Positions 23,147 through 29,421 of a DNA stretch of 29,727 bases are shown here, in pieces. The number at the start of each line of letters is the position of its first letter. Position 1 is the stretch's first letter. The DNA is taken from IMG/VR virus record IMGVR_UViG_3300030012_000451, positions 1 through 29,727 of that record, one strand, 5' to 3'. The notes below the pieces were generated by a model that was given only the letters and a program-made list of their open reading frames with translations, had not been told where the DNA came from and did not search any database. The position numbers were made by a program, and so were the translations under genes. The stretch comes from a virus.

Positions 23147-23518
23147 ATGAAAACAAAAGAAATTATAAAAACATTATTAGAACAAAGTCCACAATTAAGA
23201 GATAGTGATGCAAAACTAAAATGTAGGTTTTGGACAAACGAATTAAAAACAAGAGGTATAGACACAAAACAAATTACTGCACATGAATTTTTAGTAATGC
23301 TATCACAAAACAAATTACATAATGCAGAAGGACTTACTAGAATGAGAAGAAAGGTACAAGAAGAAAATGAACATTTAAGAGGTGAATTGTACAAAGAAAG
23401 ACAAACTACACAACAAAATAAAATGAAAGCTAAACTAGGATATAATATAAAAATGAGTTGTGAAATACCAAAAAAAGATAATAAACCTTATGTAATAGGT
23501 AAATACGATGAGTATTAA
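23147..23518 (+). CDS. Early hypothetical protein
   Basis: This 123-residue basic helical protein begins KEIIKTLLEQSPQLRDSDAK and has NAEGLTRMRRKVQEENEHLRG, a long helix typical of small phage proteins that precede NinG-type genes. A 'H-x-x-x-L-x-x-x-P-x-L-R-x-x-D-x-x-L' start suggests a DNA-associated helix bundle. No catalytic motif is visible and I know no function. It overlaps the PP-loop gene by 11 bases. Confidence 0.5.
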   Translation: MKTKEIIKTLLEQSPQLRDSDAKLKCRFWTNELKTRGIDTKQITAHEFLVMLSQNKLHNAEGLTRMRRKVQEENEHLRGELYKERQTTQQNKMKAKLGYNIKMSCEIPKKDNKPYVIGKYDEY

Positions 23519-24386
23519 AACAGTAAACAGTTTAAGTGGTGGTAAAACATCAAGTTATATTGCAATTCATTATCCTGCTGATTATAATGTGTTTTCATTA
23601 GTAAGAACAAATGATAAATTATGTAAATATCCTGATAAAAAAGTCAGACAAATAGTATCAGATTTGATAGGTTGTGAATTTGTTGGTACAACTGAACAAG
23701 ATAATATTATTAAAATTATGCTTAATCTATCAGAAAAAATAGATGTTACTTGGTTAAGTGGTAAAACATTTGAAGATATAATAAGAGGTGGTGCAAATAA
23801 TAATAAAGGTAAAAATGGTAAATATTATTTACCTAATATTATGGTAAGATATTGTACAACACATTTAAAAATGAAACCTATATTTGATTGGTGGCAAAAA
23901 GAAATAAATCAAGTTTGTGAAATGAGAATAGGTTTTAGAAAGGGTGAAGAAAAACGTGCAAATAGAATGTTAGATAAATTAAATAGCAATGGTAATGAAG
24001 AAATAAAAGTTGTAATAGGCAAACACAAAAACAATAATAACAAATGGGGTGTTGTTGAGTGGAGAAAACCAAAATTTCCATTAATAGAAAATAATATTAA
24101 AGCAATAGATATAAATAAGTTTTGGAGTAAAAATAATTATTTAGGTTTTGAAAAAGGTTATTATAATAATTGTGTTGGTTGTTTTCATCGTTCACCATTA
24201 TTTTTAAATAAAATGGCACAAGAACATAAAAATAAGATGGAATGGTTTGCAAAAATAGAGGAAGAAAATATGCCAAATACATTTAGAAAAGATTGTACAT
24301 ATAGAGAAATTATGAATTGGAATGTACAAACAGAATTATCTTTTGATGATTTTAACGAATGTGATAGTGGTTATTGTGGATTATGA
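23508..24386 (+). CDS. PP-loop (PAPS reductase-like / DndC-like) protein
   Basis: These 292 residues open with NSLSGGKTSSYIAI, the SGGKTS PP-loop (10-15) of adenine-nucleotide alpha hydrolases, which adenylate a substrate. Later come RYCTTHLKMKPIFDWW (114-129) and RIGFRKGEEKRANRM. C222-x-x-C225 and a C285-x4-C290 pair near the end could bind iron-sulfur or zinc. PAPS reductases, DndC (DNA phosphorothioation) and related enzymes share this layout. Next to two methyltransferases, a nucleic-acid or nucleotide modifying role is plausible, but sulfur metabolism is equally possible. It overlaps NinG (ATGA). Confidence 0.65.
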   Translation: MSIKTVNSLSGGKTSSYIAIHYPADYNVFSLVRTNDKLCKYPDKKVRQIVSDLIGCEFVGTTEQDNIIKIMLNLSEKIDVTWLSGKTFEDIIRGGANNNKGKNGKYYLPNIMVRYCTTHLKMKPIFDWWQKEINQVCEMRIGFRKGEEKRANRMLDKLNSNGNEEIKVVIGKHKNNNNKWGVVEWRKPKFPLIENNIKAIDINKFWSKNNYLGFEKGYYNNCVGCFHRSPLFLNKMAQEHKNKMEWFAKIEEENMPNTFRKDCTYREIMNWNVQTELSFDDFNECDSGYCGL

Positions 24387-24790
24387 AAAAATCAATAAGT
24401 AAATTAAAAAAAGAATTAGATAAGTGGTTTAGTTTGTATATACGTTTACGTGAAGCAACAAACGAAGGAATAGCACAATGTTTCACTTGTGGTAAAATAG
24501 ATCATTATAAAAAACTACAATGTGGACACTTTCAAAGTAGAAGACATCATGCAACAAGATGGAATGAATGGAATTGTCAAGTTCAATGTGTCAAGTGTAA
24601 TATGTTTCAGCAGGGTGAACAATGGAAATTTGGTTTAAATATAAATGCTAAATATGGTGATGGTACAAGCAAAGAATTAGAATTTTTAGCACAAACTTCT
24701 ATAAAGAAAATGAGGGTTGAATATGAAGAAGATATACGATATTATAAAACACTTGTTAATAACTTAAAAAAAGAAAAAGGAATAGAATAA
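24383..24790 (+). CDS. NinG/Rap-family recombination protein
   Basis: The 135 residues (from ATG 24383, overlapping the previous stop as ATGA) hold the full NinG pattern: KLKKELDKWFSLYIRLREA, QCFTCGK, LQCGHFQSRRHHATRW and NCQVQCVKCNMFQQG. Paired cysteines and histidines form a zinc/HNH-like site. NinG (lambda Rap) resolves Holliday-type junctions in phage recombination. A TTG nine bases upstream is less likely. The 13-base element of the next promoter (24753) lies within this gene's 3' end. Confidence 0.85.
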   Translation: MKKSISKLKKELDKWFSLYIRLREATNEGIAQCFTCGKIDHYKKLQCGHFQSRRHHATRWNEWNCQVQCVKCNMFQQGEQWKFGLNINAKYGDGTSKELEFLAQTSIKKMRVEYEEDIRYYKTLVNNLKKEKGIE

Positions 24791-24807
24791 ATAATTTTTT
24801 ATATTTG
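24753..24807 (+). promoter_or_regulatory. Second early/middle promoter with the shared 13-base element
   Basis: TTGTTAATAACTT (24753-24765, in the end of the NinG gene) lies exactly 47 bases upstream of TATATTTG (24800-24807). The same pair with the same spacing occurs at 19994/20041. The TAnnTTTG box ends five bases before the ATG at 24812, so the transcript would begin about at the start codon and be nearly leaderless. No -33 box is obvious; the 13-mer may bind an activator or phage factor instead. Confidence 0.55.
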
Positions 24808-24811
24808 AGAT

Positions 24812-25168
24812 ATGAAAAAAATAATATATGCTAACAAAGAACATCAAGTTATAGTTAGCAATTATATTACAATGATAAAAGAATTTGTTAAAGATGTATC
24901 TAATGATGTAAGATGGAAAAATTATAACCAAGTGTATGATTTGATTGTAGATTATCATAACAACTATGGTAAAAGCACAAAAGAAAATAATTATTGGGAT
25001 TGGTTAATGATATTGCCAATTAACCTTTCTGTAATGACAAATGGCTTTTTTGCTGCAATAGAAACGAAAAGAAATAAAACATTAGTAAATTCATATAGAG
25101 TTTTAATAAATGAAATGCTGCATGATGTAGTAGAGAAAATAGAAAAATTAGAACCTTACAATGAATGA
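24812..25168 (+). CDS. Hypothetical protein ahead of the sigma-like gene
   Basis: This 118-residue protein begins MKKIIYANKEHQVIVSNYIT, helical with aromatic residues (NNYWDWLMILPINLSVM). A hydrophobic middle stretch could be a buried core or weak membrane segment. It follows the second TATATTTG promoter and overlaps the sigma-like gene by eight bases. No family recognised; co-expression suggests a partner in transcription control. Confidence 0.45.
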   Translation: MKKIIYANKEHQVIVSNYITMIKEFVKDVSNDVRWKNYNQVYDLIVDYHNNYGKSTKENNYWDWLMILPINLSVMTNGFFAAIETKRNKTLVNSYRVLINEMLHDVVEKIEKLEPYNE

Positions 25169-25712
25169 TATATATAATATATTAGCAAAACTATTACCTA
25201 AATATAAAGATATTGCTGGTTTATATACAAAAGATAAAAACGAAATAGATGATAGTGTACAAGAACTTTTCTTGTATTTGATGCAAATGAACATACAAGT
25301 ATTAAAAGATATATATTTAAGAGATGGTGAAGAAGGATTATTAAAATATGGAGCAGTTGCTTTAAAAAGAGCATTAACAAGTAAAAGATCAGCATACTAT
25401 TATAAATATAAAAAGTATTATGCAAATCTTATAAATTTAAGTTACAAAACAACCACAACACAAAAGAATTTTCACAAAAGTATATATAATATAGCACAAG
25501 AAGTAGAAGAAGATATTAAAGAACAAAAGATACAAAAAATAGAAGCAGAACTAAGTAAATTACATTGGTACGATAAAAAAGTTTTTGAACTATACTATGA
25601 TGGACATACATTAGATAGTTTAGCTAAAGAAACAAAAATAAGTAGAAATAGCTTATATACTACAATAGATAAAGTAAGAACTATATTAAAAAAAGAATTA
25701 GTAGGTGAATAG
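25161..25712 (+). CDS. Sigma-factor-like transcription regulator
   Basis: These 183 residues show IDDSVQELFLYLMQM (29-43), which resembles the sigma region 2 helix 'D-L-V-Q-E-x-F-L-x-L', and a C-terminal helix-turn-helix: LHWYDKKVFELYYDGHTL, then SLAKETKISRNSLYTTIDK (region 4-like). The layout, with a variable middle, suggests a phage sigma factor or RinA-like late activator that redirects host RNA polymerase. A candidate target is the TCTAT-type motif before several late genes. It overlaps the next gene by eight bases. Confidence 0.6.
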   Translation: MNDIYNILAKLLPKYKDIAGLYTKDKNEIDDSVQELFLYLMQMNIQVLKDIYLRDGEEGLLKYGAVALKRALTSKRSAYYYKYKKYYANLINLSYKTTTTQKNFHKSIYNIAQEVEEDIKEQKIQKIEAELSKLHWYDKKVFELYYDGHTLDSLAKETKISRNSLYTTIDKVRTILKKELVGE

Positions 25713-26106
25713 GTTTTTTACATCTGATGAAGTATATAAAGATAGGTTAGATATATGCAGAAGTTGTATATATTATTTTAAACCAACAGGACAATGTAAA
25801 AGATGTTTATGTTTTATGAAAATTAAAGCACGATTAGCACCAATGGCTTGTCCTGAAAAATATTGGAATAAAACAACTACAATAGAAACACCTGAAGGAT
25901 TACCTGAAGAAATAATAGAAGAAGTAAAAAAAGTATATCCTGATATAAAAAATGGTAGAGCAAAAAATATAGAAGTAAAAAAAAGAATGATAGAACTATA
26001 CAATACAATATATCAAACTAATTATAGTACAGGAACTAATTGTAGTAGTTGTTTAAGTAGTTGTTTAAATGGAATAAAAGATATATATATAAAGTATGGT
26101 AAGTAG
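25705..26106 (+). CDS. Cysteine-rich zinc-binding-like protein
   Basis: These 133 residues start RFFTSDEVYKDRLDICRSC and hold a Cys group (CRSCIYY..GQCKRCLCFM, then MACPEKYW) like a zinc ribbon, and a second at the end (NCSSCLSSC). Between them lies an acidic helical segment. The 'R-x-x-I-C-x-x-C-x-x-x-x-x-x-x-C-x-x-C-x-C' pattern is common in short Bacteroidetes phage proteins of unknown role. The start is a GTG at 25705 overlapping the previous stop. The end is inside a hairpin terminator. Confidence 0.55.
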   Translation: MNRFFTSDEVYKDRLDICRSCIYYFKPTGQCKRCLCFMKIKARLAPMACPEKYWNKTTTIETPEGLPEEIIEEVKKVYPDIKNGRAKNIEVKKRMIELYNTIYQTNYSTGTNCSSCLSSCLNGIKDIYIKYGK

Positions 26107-26168
26107 TTATTTTAGTTTTTCATTTTTTTATTGTTTTATACATTTCTACTATTTACCATACTTTTTTT
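26092..26168 (+). terminator. Terminator-like hairpin with 42-base loop
   Basis: AAGTATGGTAAGTAG (26092-26106) pairs with CTATTTACCATACTT (26149-26163): 15 base pairs including one G-U, then seven Ts (26162-26168). The left arm contains the stop codon of the Cys-rich gene. The long T-rich loop is unusual and parallels the element at 21139. The gap 26107-26180 holds nothing else that I can see. Confidence 0.65.
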
Positions 26169-26180
26169 AAAATTTAAGAT

Positions 26181-26306
26181 ATGATAGAATTTTTAAGACA
26201 TTTTACAGGACTATGTGGTGAACCACACCCAAGTTTATTGACTTTACTTTTTGGTACACCAATATTAGGATATTTATTAATTAAATTTAAAAACAAAAAC
26301 AAATGA
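26181..26306 (+). CDS. 41-residue membrane protein
   Basis: The frame starts with ATG 26181 and ends at TGA 26304-26306. The product MIEFLRHFTGLCGEPHPSLL continues with a hydrophobic span (TLLFGTPILGYLLI) and a Lys-rich end. The 'LCGEPHPS' element before a membrane span recurs in small Bacteroidetes phage proteins. It is coupled to the next small gene by an ATGA overlap. Function unknown; it might alter the host membrane. Confidence 0.55.
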   Translation: MIEFLRHFTGLCGEPHPSLLTLLFGTPILGYLLIKFKNKNK

Positions 26307-26455
26307 GTATATTTTTTGGAATAATAGTAGGTTTTTTTGTGTTTGCATTTATTATTATAAGTTATTTAGAATATAGAGCAGACCTACACGAAATGCACAA
26401 AATAAAAGAAAATTTAAAGAAATATGAAGAACAAGAGAAAATTAAAAATACCTAA
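26303..26455 (+). CDS. 50-residue membrane protein with charged tail
   Basis: ATG 26303 overlaps the previous stop (ATGA). The product has one strong hydrophobic span near the N-terminus (MSIFFGIIVGFFVFAFIII) and a charged coiled tail (HEMHKIKENLKKYEEQEKI). A small bitopic protein with cytoplasmic coiled coil is likely. It overlaps the DUF3310-like gene by 32 bases, an extensive overlap that raises some doubt about one of the two starts. Confidence 0.5.
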   Translation: MSIFFGIIVGFFVFAFIIISYLEYRADLHEMHKIKENLKKYEEQEKIKNT

Positions 26456-26648
26456 TTACTATATAGGTAAAGTTTATGGTTATGAAGCAAGAAAGATTGT
26501 AGAAGATTTCAATTTAGGTTTTAATGTTGGTAATGCAGTAACATATTTGTTAAGAGCAAACAATAAACATAAAACACCAAAAGAATGTATAGAAAAAGCA
26601 ATTAACCATTTATATTTTGAATTAGATGTTATAAACAATAAGAAATGA
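26424..26648 (+). CDS. DUF3310-like small protein
   Basis: These 74 residues contain YYIGKVYGYEARKIVEDFNL, GNAVTYLLRA and TPKECIEKAINHLYFEL. The 'GN-A-x-x-Y-L-L-R-A ... K-x-x-x-x-x-x-x-I-x-K-A-x-x-x-L' pattern is that of DUF3310, a family often found in phage early regions and sometimes linked with nucleotide kinase-type functions. It overlaps both neighbours, so all are translated together. The biochemical role is unknown. Confidence 0.55.
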   Translation: MKNKRKLKIPNYYIGKVYGYEARKIVEDFNLGFNVGNAVTYLLRANNKHKTPKECIEKAINHLYFELDVINNKK

Positions 26649-26899
26649 CTTTATATAAATGCGAATGTTGTGAAATAGAAAAAGAAATAAGTAAATCTAC
26701 TATCGTACTAAGGAAAGGTAGATGGGTAGTAAAAGAAGCGTTATGTGATTGTGGTAAGTATATGAAAAGTGAAATAGTAGAAGGTATGCCTGATTTAATA
26801 AGAACAGAACCTACATTAAGCAAAAAACGTGATATGTTATGGGATAGTGCAAAAGAAAAACTAATAGGAGAAAGAGGTGTTAATGAAGATTTTAAATAA
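26645..26899 (+). CDS. Small zinc-knuckle-like protein
   Basis: In this 84-residue protein the first 40 residues carry YKCECCEIEKEISK and ALCDCGKYM: two CxxC/CxC-type pairs that suggest one zinc site. The rest is helical with MPDLIRTEPTLSKKRDMLW. It overlaps the previous gene by four bases and the methyltransferase by one. Similar CxCC...CxCG small proteins are frequent in Bacteroidetes phage early regions, with no known role. Confidence 0.5.
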   Translation: MTLYKCECCEIEKEISKSTIVLRKGRWVVKEALCDCGKYMKSEIVEGMPDLIRTEPTLSKKRDMLWDSAKEKLIGERGVNEDFK

Positions 26900-27504
26900 T
26901 GAACATAACTAACGAATGTAATATGCAATTAATGTCAAGATATGAGGATAATTACTTTGACCTAGCAATAGTAGATCCACCTTATGGGATTGGAAATTGG
27001 GTTCAACAAGGTGGTAATATAAGAGGTAAAAAGGTAGAATGGAATGATAAAATACCTAATAAAAAATATTTTAATGAATTAGAAAGAGTAAGTAAAGAAC
27101 AAATAATATGGGGTGCTAATTATTATAATTGTTTTAATAATAAAGGTGGTGCTATAATTTGGGATAAAAAAAATCCAAATCCAAAATTTAGTAAATGTGA
27201 AATCGCAAGTTATAGCAGATTAAAAAGAGTTGATTATATATGTATTGAACATTATGGATTTGTTTGTAGTGATGATTATAATATTCATCCTTGTCAAAAA
27301 CCTGTTAAATTATATGAATGGTTATTAATGAACTACGCAAAAAAAGGATATAAAATTTTGGATACACATTTAGGTGGTGGATCAATAGCTATCGCTTGTC
27401 ATAACTTAGGTTTTGATTTAACTGCTTGTGAATTAGATAAGGAGTATTATAATGCAGCTATAAAACGAATAGAACAACATAAAACACAAAAAAGAATATT
27501 TTGA
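26899..27504 (+). CDS. Beta-class DNA adenine/cytosine-N4 methyltransferase
   Basis: In these 201 residues, motif IV comes first (DPPYGIG, 26-32) and the S-adenosylmethionine-binding motif I comes late (ILDTHLGGGSIAIAC, 153-167). This order, with the target-recognition part between, marks a beta-class amino-methyltransferase. IHPCQKPVKLYEWLL (129-143) is motif X-like. Motif I has DTHLGGGS where DPFMGSG is usual. The product is short for its class and has no restriction partner nearby, so it is probably a phage orphan methylase that protects DNA. Confidence 0.8.
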   Translation: MNITNECNMQLMSRYEDNYFDLAIVDPPYGIGNWVQQGGNIRGKKVEWNDKIPNKKYFNELERVSKEQIIWGANYYNCFNNKGGAIIWDKKNPNPKFSKCEIASYSRLKRVDYICIEHYGFVCSDDYNIHPCQKPVKLYEWLLMNYAKKGYKILDTHLGGGSIAIACHNLGFDLTACELDKEYYNAAIKRIEQHKTQKRIF

Positions 27505-27884
27505 AGTTTGTAATAAAGGATAATAAAGATAAGCAAAGTCTGATAAACTATCTTAAAGAATTAGGCAATGATTATACAGTTGAGGTTAAGAAACAAAAAA
27601 ACAATAGATCAATGATGCAGAACAATTATTATTGGAAATGTATAGTACAAGTATTAGCAGAAGAACTTGGTTACTTTAATGATGAAATGCACGATACACT
27701 AAAAGTTAAATTTGCAAGTGAGTGGTCAAGTATAGAAGTAAACAATAAAACAGTAGGACTACAAACAGTTAATAGTACTGCAAGAATGAATACTAAAGCA
27801 TTTGAGATATATACAGAAAATATACGTATATGGGCATTAAGTGAATTAAATATAAGATTAATGTTACCAAATGAATATAATTAA
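27501..27884 (+). CDS. NinB-like recombination protein
   Basis: These 127 residues include KNNRSMMQNNYYWKCIVQVL, ELGYFNDEMHDTLKVKF and TARMNTKAFEIYTENIRIWA. The 'R-S-x-x-Q-N-x-x-Y-W ... H-x-x-L-K-x-x-F ... T-x-x-M-x-x-x-x-F-x-x-Y' pattern is that of phage NinB/Orf-like proteins, which aid loading of recombinases on SSB-coated DNA. No ATG lies upstream of this core; the TTG at 27501, overlapping the previous stop as TTGA, is the best start. It fits with the SSB-like and NinG genes. Confidence 0.6.
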   Translation: MKFVIKDNKDKQSLINYLKELGNDYTVEVKKQKNNRSMMQNNYYWKCIVQVLAEELGYFNDEMHDTLKVKFASEWSSIEVNNKTVGLQTVNSTARMNTKAFEIYTENIRIWALSELNIRLMLPNEYN

Positions 27885-27885
27885 T

Positions 27886-27918
27886 TTCTATAATATAATA
27901 TAGAATTGATTAATCAAT
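27886..27918 (+). promoter_or_regulatory. Candidate late promoter and palindrome before the terminase genes
   Basis: TTCTATAATATAATAT (27886-27901) matches the pattern also found at 10734 and 13162 and sits 44 bases before the small terminase ATG. Its ends form a small inverted repeat (TTCTATA...TATAGAA). Next is a perfect 14-base palindrome, ATTGATTAATCAAT (27905-27918), then a short T-run. The palindrome may be an operator or a terminase recognition site. The gap between the NinB-like gene and the ATG is 45 bases. Confidence 0.45.
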
Positions 27919-27929
27919 CTTTTTCAATT

Positions 27930-28202
27930 ATGGATAAACGAATAAACAATGGTGGTGCTAGAAAAGGTGCAGGTCGTAAAAGCAAATCAGAAGAACAAAA
28001 GCTAATAGAGAATTTAACACCTATGAATGATATGGCTTTAAATTCTTTAAAACAAGGTTTAGAGAAAAAAGAACAATGGGCAGTAAAGTTATTTTTTGAA
28101 TACTTTTATGGTAAACCACAACAAAGAGTAGATGTAACTACAAATGATGAAAGTATTAATATGCCTATAATAAACTTTGTAGAAACTGAAACTGAACAAT
28201 AA
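27930..28202 (+). CDS. terS: Terminase small subunit
   Basis: These 90 residues start at ATG 27930 (not the TTG at 27906, which lies in the palindrome). The N-terminal NGGARKGAGRKSKSEEQKL is the standard 'N-GG-R-x-GAGRK' start of many terminase small subunits, followed by helices and FEYFYGKPQQRVDV, a typical oligomerisation end. TerS selects phage DNA for packaging. It directly precedes the large subunit, whose reading frame begins inside this gene's 3' end. Confidence 0.8.
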   Translation: MDKRINNGGARKGAGRKSKSEEQKLIENLTPMNDMALNSLKQGLEKKEQWAVKLFFEYFYGKPQQRVDVTTNDESINMPIINFVETETEQ

Positions 28203-29388
28203 ATATAAATTACTATTTAATTCTGATGCACGTTATTATATAATAACAGGTGGTAGAGGATCAGGTAAATCATTTGCAGTAACAGTATTTCTAACATTAC
28301 TGACAATGAGTAAAAACATTAGAGTATTGTTTACTAGATATACAATGGTATCAGCACATTTATCTATTATACCTGAATTTTTAGAAAAAATAACATTACT
28401 AGGTTTTGAAAATATATTTAGTGTAAACAAAGCAGAAGTATTAAATTTAAGTAATAAATCAGATATACTATTTAGAGGTATAAAAACATCAGCAGGTAAC
28501 CAAACTGCAAGTTTAAAATCATTACAAGGAATATCTTGTTGGGTACTAGATGAAGCAGAAGAACTAATAGATGAAGATATATTTGATACTATTGATTTAA
28601 GTATTAGAGAAAAAGATGTACAAAATAGAATTATACTAATACTTAATCCTGTTACTAAAGAACATTGGATATACAATAGATTTTTTCAAGATAAAGGTGT
28701 AGAAGCTGGTTTTAATGGTGTTAAAGACAATGTATGCTATATCCATAGTACATACCTAGACAATAAAGAAAATCTTTCTAAGAGCTTCTTAGAACGTATT
28801 AGGACTATAAAAGAACGTAATATAAAAAAGTATAAACATAAAATACTTGGTGGTTGGCTTGATAAAGCAGAAGGTGTAGTATTTGATAATTGGACAATAG
28901 GACAATTTAATCCTGATGGACTACAAACATCTTGTGGTATGGACTTTGGATTTAGTGTTGATCCTGATAGTTTAATAGAGGTGGCTATTGACAAAAAGAA
29001 AAAGAAAATGTATGTTAAAGAACATATATACAAGAATGGTTTAAAGTCGCATGAATTAGCTAAGATAGTATTAGATAAAGTAGATAATAAACTTATAATA
29101 GCTGATAGTGCTGAACCTAGATTAATAGAAGATTTAAAACACTTAGGAGTAAATATAAAACCTGTAAAAAAAGGTACAATAGAAAGTGGTATAACTAGAA
29201 TGCAAGATTATGAATTAGTTGTATGTCCTGAAGCAACTAATATTGCAAAAGAACTTAACAACTATGTATATGCAGATAAAGGTTCTAAGCTATATGTAGA
29301 TGCTTACAATCATGCTATTGATGCTATAAGATACAACGTAATTTATCATTTAGATAATCCTAATTATGGTAAGTATTTTGTACAGTAA
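28186..29388 (+). CDS. terL: Terminase large subunit, non-ATG start
   Basis: The frame opens after a TAG at 28180-28182 and has no ATG before 28306, yet the Walker A motif GGRGSGKS lies at 28249-28272. So translation must begin at a non-ATG codon: CTG 28186 or CTG 28192 are the only near-cognate choices before the conserved NSDARYYIITGG segment. From 28186 the protein has 400 residues: Walker A 22-29, Walker B VLDEAEE 120-126, NP coupling motif at about 154, and nuclease aspartates in GMDFG (253), IADSAEP (307) and HAIDAIRY (379). It pumps DNA into the prohead and cuts it. Confidence 0.85.
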   Translation: MKLNNKYKLLFNSDARYYIITGGRGSGKSFAVTVFLTLLTMSKNIRVLFTRYTMVSAHLSIIPEFLEKITLLGFENIFSVNKAEVLNLSNKSDILFRGIKTSAGNQTASLKSLQGISCWVLDEAEELIDEDIFDTIDLSIREKDVQNRIILILNPVTKEHWIYNRFFQDKGVEAGFNGVKDNVCYIHSTYLDNKENLSKSFLERIRTIKERNIKKYKHKILGGWLDKAEGVVFDNWTIGQFNPDGLQTSCGMDFGFSVDPDSLIEVAIDKKKKKMYVKEHIYKNGLKSHELAKIVLDKVDNKLIIADSAEPRLIEDLKHLGVNIKPVKKGTIESGITRMQDYELVVCPEATNIAKELNNYVYADKGSKLYVDAYNHAIDAIRYNVIYHLDNPNYGKYFVQ

Positions 29389-29404
29389 ACTAAATATTAA
29401 TTTT

Positions 29405-29421
29405 TTCTATATATAATTATG
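29405..29421 (+). promoter_or_regulatory. TCTAT-type motif at the tail chaperone start
   Basis: TTCTATATATAATTATG runs into the ATG at 29419. Its last 16 bases match the element at 9217-9232 in 15 of 16 positions. It lies in the 30-base gap after the large terminase gene and contains TATAAT. Its function as promoter or translation context is unproven. Confidence 0.35.

Noticed and set aside
28236-28676. 146-codon minus-strand frame opposite the large terminase
   Set aside because: The + strand carries Walker A, Walker B and nuclease motifs over the same bases; the minus product is low-complexity Ser/Leu.
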